64,000 nucleotides of DNA from positions 259,541,368 to 259,605,367 of the forward strand of contig OY282560.1 of the NCBI GenBank assembly GCA_958295665.1, read 5' to 3'. A program made the translations under genes and the position numbers. Positions within the stretch are counted from its first letter, which is position 1. The number at the start of each line of letters is the position of its first letter. The stretch comes from Tipula vernalis. Lineage: Eukaryota > Arthropoda > Insecta > Diptera > Tipulidae. Of the stretch, positions 55,086-64,000 are shown one piece after another. Under the pieces are notes generated by a model, which was not told the DNA's origin, did no database searches, and worked only from the letters and a program-made list of their open reading frames with translations.

Positions 55086-58000
55086 TGAAAGAGTGATCTA
55101 CTTTAAGCTTAATCTTGACTTTGGACTACCGATATTTGTTCTTTCCAAAGGATCTCACTAGTTGATCCGCAACAAATATGGTAATATGTACCGATGAGCA
55201 ATGGAGAGTTTGAGTTGAGATAACGAGTTTGCCATTTAACGACAACATTTGTTACGAAGATCGAAACTATCATGAGTTTTACAACTTCAGTTTCGATCTG
55301 ACTGAGAAATACGAAAAAGTTATTTTCAGTCAATCTCATCAAGTATAGCGACTGTATGGATAATTACACCTTTGAGTACTTTCTATGTATAGAAAGCAAC
55401 TATGTAGTCGATGTATTAGCGAATTATATGCAATATACATATCTCAAACTCTTCATAATTCCAATTGTATTTTTCGCTTAGCCTTAAGAGACTTCTCAAA
55501 CCAAACGCGAATCGCGAGTTGCAAATAAATTCGATTCAGACTATACGCGAGTTTAAATCTCATAATTTGTCGTATGATCAAATATTTGTATTAATACGGT
55601 AATTTTTCAATCACACTGAATAGAAAAATCTGTTGCGTTTAAGTGTATTTTATGTCAAAATTTCTTGAAAAGGGGTTACTCGCAATTCGCATCTCGTCTT
55701 GGTATGAGCAGTCCCTTAGAGGTTGAAACCAATGCCGCCTGCCTGCTGTTTATGAAAGTTGCCAATAAAGAAAAAAATCGCGTTGTTTAAACCTTTAGAA
55801 AGTAATAATTTGTTTTAATCGATATGCTTTAACAACAATGACGGTTGTAACGCATAACCTCAACTTTGTAATTTACGAATATTCTGTTTCCGATTTTATG
55901 TGTAACATTTTTGAGTTTTCTATATGCAAAATTTATTGCAAAAAATATCGCCTGTATAATAATATTTTAGTTAGTCTTTATTAGCTAGATTAACCTACAG
56001 TTTAGATACCAAAAACTGTAAACTCTTAGCACTCTGCATTAGATTTAACTCGATACACGATCAACAATTTTTAGCTATGTACATTGATGTCATCTATGCT
56101 GTCATGTGGTAATGATTTTACTTTTTTTGTCTTAGTTCTGTATAAGATCAATTTATTTATTCATTCTGCGCACTCTCTTTGCTATAAGTACATCCGTTAC
56201 CTAACTCTATATCTTGGCCTTTTTTAAATAACAATATTAAGTCTGTATTGCTACATAATAAAATGTCAGAAATATCATTAAAATATTTTTTTGTTTTGTG
56301 TTGTACATGTCTTGAAATTACAGCGTAAAGAAATTGCATTTTTGTTGAAATCTATATAGAGAATGATAATAATCATAAAGACAAATCACTTTCCTTTTCT
56401 TGAATATTTTCATTTGTGGCGTTTTTTTATGTTATTTACTTAAATTCGATTATGAAAATTGCAACACCCACCAACAACTGCCGCATAATGAATATTTATA
56501 TAGGCCGGGCGGTGCGCGATATTTATTATGTAATTTCTGACCTGTCAAAATTAATATAAGTAACGACTTTTGCGAAGTGTGATATAATGTTTATAGGGGT
56601 GTTTATATTCATACAACAAAATCACCTTTCAATAATGTATGTATGTATATGATAAACGATTGCAACAGACAAAAAAATGTACTCAAGGATGTTACTGATT
56701 TCATTGTAAAAAGTTAATGTTGATTCTACACAAAAAAATCTAAGCAAGGTTTTTTCGTTGTAAAAAATTTAAAAACTAAACCGGAAGTCTAAAATAGAAA
56801 TATTACTGCATAATAACGAAAATAAGAATGAACCGGTACAAAAAATCGATAAAGATCTTGATAAATTTCTAGTCCCCATGCATAGCTCGATGTCGTCGTT
56901 CTCTTATTCCAATTCCTCTTCTTACAAGTAAAAAAGGTTCATGAAAGTTCAATTTTAAGGAAAATTTATTTTTGAAAGTTTCATTTTATATATCGACAAT
57001 CATATTTTTTCGTGTTTTATGTAACACTCGTATAATTTATGATTTTGATAATTTGGCAATACATGGGAACTGTGTCAATAATACAAATATTGAACATATT
57101 GATAGATGATCAAGATTGTCCAATATATCTTTAATAATTTATGCGAAGATGTATAAATTTCACCTTGGAAGGCATAACATTTATTATGTTCCGATGATTG
57201 ATTTAAACTGTAGTTGAAATATTAAGTGTTAATGGATTGTTCTTGTTTGTAAATTTGTAATTAAAGAGTATAAAGCTGAGATTTTGTAATTTTTTTTTTC
57301 GATATAGTACTTATCTTTTAGGTGGAAAATCAATTTATAGTATAATTCCTGGATTATATAAGTTGAATTGATGAACTTACCTAAAACAAAACAAAAAATA
57401 CGTTTAGTTATTCTCAGTACGTTAAACTCAAAGTTTTTAAAATTTCATGACTACAGAATATTTTTTGAGACAAAATATCAAAAATGAAAAAGTTCAAGCA
57501 CCGATCAAAAACATTAGTGGTTATAGATTTGCAAATATAACATTTCGACATTGAGACATTTCAAATAAAAAAGTTGCAGCTGAAAACATTTTGAATATAA
57601 TGTGTTACGTTTAAAAAACAAAAAATGTTAGATGCCAACTATATTTAAAAAAAAAATGCCTGTTCGAAATTTCAGATTTCAAACATTTAGTTATTAAGAA
57701 ATACTAACTTTCGCCAATCATCGGTTAAATGCATTGCTCTTATCTTAAGATCCGATAATATGCGCTTAGTAATAAAAATGAACACAGCTGTCCTAAAGAC
57801 AGGCAGCATCATCTTCCATCTAACGAAAAATGCCAAACAAAAGGGGGAAAAACATCGGAGTATTTCAGAAAACTTTCAGAAAATTTAGACTGCGTGCGAA
57901 ACCTTTGATAAATATTTTTTAGTACAAATTTTTATTATTTATTTGAAAAATATTTTCTCACATTCACAATAGCCCTCCATTCAGTCGCAAATAAACTATT

Positions 58001-58572
58001 TAATTAACAAAATATCGAAAACGATTGATTTTAACATAAGCTTTCAATTGAAAACCATTACGACATACTATGTGCCTCTTTGTTTCAAAAGTATCTGTGT
58101 AAATCTGGTATAGTACGGTATAGTAGGTGAAGACAAAATAGAGACAATATAATACTAAAGTTAAGAAAACTGCACTATTGCACTGCATTACACACAATAT
58201 TTTCATAAAATACTTTAATATTTATCTACTTTAAAAGTGCAAATTATAATTCTCATAATGGGCACATTTCTTGACGCATAGTTATGTGTCGCATCTCGCA
58301 TCCATATGATATATCCACATAGAAAGCAACAACCAAAATTGAACAAATTTTTATTTTTGAATCAGAATTTTCATGAAACATGATCTGATCCGGATCCGGA
58401 TGTCAAGGAATGCAGCTATTAATCATTTAACGATTCATAGTCGCGAATCAGACACTTCTTGCGTAAACTTAAATTTTACAAAAATATGAATCCAAGCATT
58501 TTCTCCATAAATGACAATTAAGCCGAAAAATATTCGCCTCTTAACGCAGTGTAATTAACATGTGGTGTTTTA
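55086..58572. other. AT-rich stretch, nothing recognised
   Basis: About 3.5 kb with short chance frames only. A GGCCGGGCGGTGCGCG patch near 56,503 is GC-rich but isolated. No terminal repeats were found. Confidence 0.45.
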
Positions 58573-58754
58573 AAGGGTGTGCCATTTAAAAGTTTGTTTT
58601 TAAAAACGCTATAAATGAGTATTCATCTATCATTTTGTAGAAACTTTTTTTTTATTGTGTAGGTGATGAAAAACACTTTCGTTCATGAAAAACACTTTTG
58701 TTCTCTGTTGGCCCTACAGTAAGCCATCCTGTGAGTTCCGTTTTCAAAAACTTT

Positions 58755-59703
58755 TTTGATGATTTCGGCGCCTATCTCCAGAGCCTTCTAGAGTATAGAG
58801 CCATAATCTTAATGACGTATTTTTTAGAAGCTTTTTTAGTGACATAACTTTTCACTGATTTCCATAGGAATCCATAGTAAAAATGATGTTTTTTAGCTTC
58901 AAATTTTTCAATGAAAAATGCAAAAATATTATAAAATGTTTATACAAAAGTTTTCTACGTATCTTTAAGAACAATATACAAGAAGGTCATATTGGTATTA
59001 AGTAAATATTAATTGCAGAAATATTAAAATTAAATTATTTCTAAAATATTTTTTTCGAACTTTCATTTTGAAAAATACATCAAAGTTGGCTCTGACAAAT
59101 TAAAATAATACTTGCTAAATTTATCTTTAGTTTTACTAGTGTACGTAAGATGTCTAAATGGTTACAGAAAAATAGGAAAAAAAATTATTTAATGCCAAAA
59201 TTAACAAACGTTCCTATGTTTTGTGAATTTGTTTTGCTTTTCCTACAATTTTTGAACTTGAAATTTCCCCAGGTGGTAATTTTTGGTACGATCATTCCAA
59301 ATTATTACGGCCATCACTGCCATCTATGTAACATATATTGACTTAATGACCAACGAATCGTAGTAAGCTTTTATTTTAATTTGACCAGAATGTTGGTGTT
59401 ATGAAATTTTTCTTATATTTTGGTTTAAATAAATCAATTATTACAAGAAAATGAAAACGATTTACTTCAACGACATTCATATATGTTGAAATTCAAACAT
59501 TTATGAAAGTATTTCAGAAATCATAATTAAGAATTTGTAACGTTTTCATTTAAAAATTTGTCTTAGGAAAAAAAGTGATTTCCCATATGTTTTGTGTGTT
59601 TTACTATGAAAAGTTTCGTTTTTTCCTCGTTTCTAATTCCCTTATAAAAGCTCAGATTTTTTGATTATGGCTTTATAAAATACAGGGTGCTCTGCTATCT
59701 CGC
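58755..59703 (+). repeat. Palindrome, left arm
   Basis: About 920-950 bases that are the reverse complement of 59,704-60,650. In a 250-base test segment (59,221 onward) the arms agree at roughly nine positions in ten. The arms meet almost without a loop at GCTATCTCGCGAATAATAGC (59,694-59,713). The first 30 bases still resemble the transposase end (SIEP codons) on the right arm. Confidence 0.92.
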
Positions 59704-60650
59704 GAATAATAGCAAAGCAACCTTGATTATACAAAGCCATAGTCTAAAAAAGAAAGCTTTTATAAGGGAATTAGAAACGAAACCGAAAACAGACAAAACA
59801 TATGGGAAATGCTTTTGTTTCCTAAGACAAATTTTTAAATGAAAACGATACAAATTCTTAATTACGATTTCTGAAATAATTTCATAAATATTTGAATTTT
59901 AACATACACATGTATGAATGTCGCTTAAGTAAATCGTTTTCTTTTTTTTGTAATAATTGATTTATTTAAACCAAAATATAAAAAAAATTCATAACAACAG
60001 CATTCTGGTCAAATTGAAATAAAAGCTTACCACAATTCGTTTGGTCATTAAGTGAATATATATTACATAGATGGCAGTGATGGCCGTAAAGATTAGGCAA
60101 AATCGTACCAAAAATTACCACCTGGGTAAATTTCAAGTTCAAAAATTGTAGGAAAAGCAAAACAAATTCAGAAATTATTAAGAACCTGTGACAATTTTTT
60201 GATTATATAATTTTTTTTCGTATTTTTCTGTAAACATTTTCAAGACATCTTACGTACACTAGTAAAACTAAAGATGAATTTAGTAAGTATTATTTTAATT
60301 CGTCAGAGCCAACTTTGATGTATTTTTCAAAATGAAAGTTTGAAAAATTTATCTTAAGCATAATTTTATTTTATTATTTCTGCAATTAATGTTTATTTAA
60401 TACCAGTATAGCCTTCTTGTATATTGTTGTTGAATATATGTAGAAAACTTTTATATAAACATTTTATACTATTTTTGCTTTTTTCATTGAAAAACTTGAA
60501 GCTAAAAAACACCATTTTCACTATAGATTCCTATGGAAATCAGTGAAAAGTTATACCACTAAAAAAACTTCTAAAAGATACCTCATTATGATTATGGTTC
60601 TATACTCTTGAAACCTCTGATAATAGTCGCAATATTATGTTTTAAAGCTG
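59704..60650 (-). repeat. Palindrome, right arm
   Basis: Reverse complement of the left arm. It contains TGTACAAGAAGG-like, GCTCTGACGAATTA-like and CATCACTGCCATCTATGT-like blocks found in both arms. The matching frames at 59,150-59,341 and 59,966-60,160 are mirror copies of the same DNA. Confidence 0.92.
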
Positions 60651-60843
60651 GAATTGTCTCTGGATTATCCGCATAAGATATATCCTTAACGAAACCCCGT
60701 AGAAAAAAGTCCAACGAAATCAAATAGCAAGCCTTTCTCATGAACTCAGTGGTTCCGCTTGGTGCTGTTTCACGACCCATATTTCTTTTCAAATTTCGCA
60801 CGGTTTCGGCTACACAACACTGACTTTGAAAATAACTTTTCAA
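60592..60843 (-). pseudogene. Mariner/IS630-type transposase, internally deleted
   Basis: This 83-codon minus-strand frame starts with QCCVAETVRNLKRNMGRE, like the first helix-turn-helix of IS630/Tc1/mariner transposases (SVxxTxRxxRxxxG...AP). It then jumps to SLDFFLRGFVKDISYADNPE and TIPALKHNIATII, the segment around the third catalytic acidic residue and its C-terminal helix. The catalytic core between the two is deleted, so the protein could at most bind DNA. It sits about 110 bases inside the right terminal repeat. Confidence 0.8.
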
Positions 60844-60959
60844 TATTTTGAAAAGCTACTCAAAAGGTAGTTTGTTAAAATTTCAAGCAAATCATTCAAA
60901 AAATAAGGGTTGTCTTAACCTATGATTCAAAAACAAACCAATAGATGGCCCAGCCTTTA

Positions 60960-62447
60960 TAAAATAGCCAAAGGTGGTCAACCGATAAATAATTATATAA
61001 GTAGACATGTTTCTTAGTGAATTTGTTCCAAAATAATCATTTTTTGCAATTAAAAAATTGATTTTATTTAGTAGGATGATTAATTTATAAATTATATGTG
61101 AATTTAAATATAATTTTCACTTTATGTAGTACGTAATATTTGTTGAATAAGAAGATTTTTGAACAGTAGTTTTGAAAAAGTGTAATTGCATTAGGACATG
61201 CGATGTATAAGTATACATTTGCAGCAATAGGAAATGATACCTTCACGACCAAGAGAGAATTGGCTGATACATTTCTTTACTCAGTGCTCCAGTTTGGACA
61301 AAGCCTTTCTGTGGATCATTCGAAAATGCAAAACAAATTAAACACAAGCAATAATACAAAAGCAGACTTAACGACAGTTATATTTTTTGACCGATATCCC
61401 ACCTCCTTGTCACAAAGCATTTCATTTTCTATATCTCCTAGTACCTATCTCCTCAACCTCTTCCACCATAATAACGTGATATTATTTCTATCGGGTCCCG
61501 CAGTAGTTTGCCATTAAGATTTATGTACGACGAGAGAATCTATTTTATTCAATTTTTTATTAAAGCAATTCACAAATATTGTATCGATCAAAATGTCGTT
61601 GAAATTTCAATAAATGTAATGTCTTAAAATGTCAATAAAACGTCACAGAAATAATTTAAATTTCAAAGCTTACTAGATATATTTTACTTTTAAACGGTGA
61701 CGGTATTATTTGCCATCAGCAAAATATTTTTGGTAAATTTAGAAATTTAAATTCCATGTTGCACAGTTACCTATTGATTGTATCTCAAAGATACCTATGG
61801 AACAACTGTTGGAATTTGGAAGATGTATTAACCGTAAAAAAATATTTCTTCGAAAATTTTGATATTACCTCGGAAAACAGTTCAACAAGATTTTTTTACT
61901 AATTTTTGTTCAAATGATGACATCAAATTTTTTGAACAGGTAGATAATGGAAGAAAAAAATCGTCGGTATCGTTTTTGAGAAAATCTGTAAAAGTTAACA
62001 CAAACTGCTTACTACTAAAATCTATCTTTGTACAAAATTTCGACCTCAACTGTCAATATTTGTGAGAACGGCAGGCAAAACAAAAATAATAAAAATGCAT
62101 TACTGGAAGGACGGAAGGATGCAAAGACAGAAGGATGGACGCGACATTTTTCTAATCAATGTTTTGGAGTTCTGGTAACTTAATTCGTCGAGAAATGTGA
62201 AAATCTGGAACAATTTTTTCTCGCGATTACAATACTCACGCAATATAACTTCGTTATAGTGGGAAAAGTAAAAATTGAAAAAACCTCACAACAAGAGAAA
62301 ATGTTTATTTGAAATGAGAGATAGATATTTTACAGAGTTTTTGTCTTATTTTGTGTTATATTATCATAAATTAGAAAAAAAATTACATTAAGGTTAATAA
62401 ATTTCAAAATTGTAAATATCTGATTATTAGACGTATTGTCACAGCAT
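60960..62447. other. AT-rich stretch, nothing firm
   Basis: A 104-codon plus-strand frame at 61,203-61,517 starts in slightly GC-richer DNA and follows a CATTTGCAG that could act as an acceptor, but no protein family is recognised. GGAAGGACGG-type short repeats lie at 62,101-62,140. Confidence 0.4.
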
Positions 62448-62990
62448 TTAAGCTGAAAAATCCTTTCCGGTTGGTTGAAATATTTGAATATGAGTACCGT
62501 CTACACACATTACTACTCCTTGCATTCCGGTTCGTTGGAAAAAACCCAATTTTGCCTTTCGTTTATCTTCATCGGTAATTTTCAGTTTGATGCACATTGA
62601 ACATAATCTTTTTTATAATGCGTCCGAAGTTTCGGCTATAACTTTAGAAATCTTAGATTGGGCCATTGCTATTTCAAAGTCCTTGCCAACCTACCATTGG
62701 AAGCAAAGCAGAAAGCTTTTGTTGCAGCGTCAAAACATATGACAACCACCTCCAAAACATGTATTAAGCTTAATGTATTGAGCCGAAAATTTTTAGTGAA
62801 CCTACAAAAATTATTATTTCAATATTTTTAAACGCATATCAGGTAAAATATTTTACTTACGCTATGTGATCTAACCCTAAAGGATCACAGCTGTTACCTT
62901 CCTTCTGCTTTAAGACTCCTGTTTCGCTCACTAAGCTCATTTGTTTCCTAATCTATAACCATCATCACAAATGCAACACTATCCATTTTT
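62448..62990 (-). pseudogene. PIF/Harbinger transposase remnant with an intron
   Basis: On the minus strand the sequence includes AMAQSKISKVIAETSDAL, a stop, then IKLKITDEDKRKAKLGFFQ and VVMCVDGTHIQIFQPTGKDF. The VDGTHI motif carries the first catalytic Asp of Harbinger DDE transposases, and the region before it matches their helical N-terminal domain. A likely 59-base intron lies at 62,802-62,860 (GTAAGTAAAA...TTTTTGTAG in minus sense) between codons for RSHS and RFTKNF. At least two stops are present. The second catalytic Asp and Glu are not seen downstream, so only the first part of the gene survives. Confidence 0.75.
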
Positions 62991-63880
62991 AGCAATTTTT
63001 ACTTTAAACAAACGAACACCAAAAGTTAAAACGTAAATAAATTTCATTTACTAGTTACAAAAACGAGTTTATCTAATTAGCAACATTTTTATTTAAAAGT
63101 AAAATGTACCGCCCCTTTTAATTCAAAACATGTTCATAAATCACAAACTTAAAATTCTCCCCCTAACAAATTTAACAAAAAATGTATATGTATTTTATTT
63201 ATTGGCGAAACACGACTAAACAGGATAATTCTAAAAATAATTCCTCAAATTTAATTAACGAAACAATTTTTTTTGTGTCTTGAATTTCGCTAAATGTCAA
63301 ATTTAAAATATTTTTTTTCTGACCAAACTCTACAAAGTCTGTGATAGCAATATCCGATTTGTAGGAATTTGAATTCCTACAGGAATGAAATTCCTATCGA
63401 GTTCTGTAATAGGCATGATTAATTCTCTTAAAAAATCTTTCTTGGCTACTAAGCTATTCAAAATCATTAAAGTACAACGAACTCTTATGTTTTTTTACGA
63501 TGTTAATCTTGACGGACTCAACGAATTCAGAAAGTTTATTGGATAATTATCAGAAATATGGTCTGGAAGGCCAATCAACCTTTCGATTAATGAACAGGCA
63601 ACAACTCTCTAAACGAATACAGTGTTACAAATATAGTTTGTATATCCGATATATACATATGCATTGATGGATTTATTTAATAAGCTTGTTTTCTCTTGAA
63701 ACAATATTCAATCTAAAACCTTATGCTTCTTAAGGTGGTAATCAAACTTTAAAAAAAATTGAGGGAGTGTTTCTTGTTCCAAATTATTTCTAAACAAAAA
63801 GAATTTCATTTCCCGAAATTTTATTATATTACACGTTATTAAAAGAAAATATTGTCAACGGACCTTTATTTATATTCTAA
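62991..63880. other. AT-rich stretch with one short palindrome
   Basis: Contains GTAGGAATTTGAATTCCTAC at 63,361-63,380, a perfect 9-base hairpin with a 2-base loop. Otherwise nothing is supported. Confidence 0.5.
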
Positions 63881-64000
63881 GGCTGAGGTTCAATTCGCGA
63901 CTTATTTCAAATAAGTCGACTTATTTGACTTATTCAATACGGGTGCATGGAATAAGTCATTTAGTGGTCCAATTCAAACCGAGACTTATTTTAACCTAAC
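63881..64000. mobile_element. Left end of a Harbinger-like MITE, cut by the window edge
   Basis: GGCTGAGGTTCAATTCGCGA follows TAA (63,878-63,880) and resembles the termini of the two GGCTG-type MITEs at 10,973 and 44,728. An AAATAAGTCGACTTATTT palindrome lies 30 bases in. The right end is beyond the window. Confidence 0.5.

Larger units (their letters stand above)
58573..60957. mobile_element. Mariner-like element containing a giant palindrome
   Basis: The left end reads AAGGGTGTGCCAT and the right end, reverse complemented, AAGGCTGGGCCAT, and both continue to GTTTGTTTTT about 20 bases in. TA precedes the left end (58,571-58,572) and follows the right end (60,958-60,959). These fit a mariner/IS630-type terminus. 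Most of the interior is a long inverted repeat. A deleted transposase frame lies on the minus strand near the right end, so the right terminus is the 5' side of the gene. Confidence 0.75.

Noticed and set aside
59150..60160. Two similar small proteins at 59,150-59,341 and 59,966-60,160 as paralogous genes
   Set aside because: They are mirror copies created by the palindrome arms, with no independent evidence of coding.
61203..61517. 104-codon frame as a host gene
   Set aside because: A possible acceptor precedes it, but there is no family match and the second half is low-complexity Ser/Leu/His.
1..64000. CRISPR arrays, operons or other bacterial features
   Set aside because: All tandem repeats here are eukaryotic satellites or minisatellites without regular unique spacers; the window is insect DNA.

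Overview
The window is AT-rich eukaryotic DNA of insect type, most likely from a fly (Diptera). The evidence is the repeat content (BEL/Pao and Ty3/gypsy LTR elements, Jockey/I-type LINEs, mariner, pogo, hAT and PIF/Harbinger DNA transposons, a tRNA-derived SINE) and an 18-base primer-binding site that matches the 3' end of insect tRNA-Tyr. No complete host gene is visible. Most of the sequence looks like a long intron or intergenic region that has collected transposons in layers. The best host-gene signals are a 62-nt exon candidate at 16,572-16,633 and a weaker one at 19,429-19,540, both on the + strand.

Layout. 1-6.0 kb: a BEL/Pao retrotransposon with a probable 5' LTR, tRNA-Tyr PBS, broken gag and protease, a 564-codon RT/RNase H frame and an integrase cut off before its last catalytic residue; there is no 3' LTR. 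6.0-10.9 kb: no recognisable feature. 10.9-12.8 kb: a Harbinger-like MITE and the 3' tail of a minus-strand LINE. 13.5-15.8 kb: an internally deleted gypsy element with both LTRs. 15.8-23.3 kb: a GC-rich unknown patch, the exon candidates and a family of inverted repeats. 23.3-29.7 kb: a satellite-rich block with 108-bp, about 141-bp and GGCATA-type repeats, interrupted by an 862-bp Harbinger element with TTA target duplication. 30.1-34.0 kb: a perfect 94-bp direct duplication, then a LINE pseudogene split by a 551-bp pogo-like MITE. 36.9-37.3 kb: a SINE with 12-bp target duplications. 37.5-55.1 kb: three copies of an unnamed repeat whose ends resemble CAGTGGCGTAACTA. One copy carries a nested Harbinger MITE and a mariner remnant. 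Between copies B and C lie a second gypsy fragment, a long foldback MITE and a hAT element with a LINE fragment inside it. 58.6-61.0 kb: a palindrome of about 1.9 kb within mariner-like terminal repeats, with a deleted transposase. 62.4-63.0 kb: a Harbinger transposase remnant with a probable intron. 63.9-64.0 kb: one end of another MITE.

The genes do not form a working system. They are remnants of independent mobile elements, and nearly all carry stops, frameshifts or lost catalytic segments. The value of the window is in the order of insertions: several elements have exact target-site duplications or interrupt a recognisable host repeat, so their relative ages can be read directly. Tandem repeats, long inverted repeats and nested MITEs dominate the remainder.
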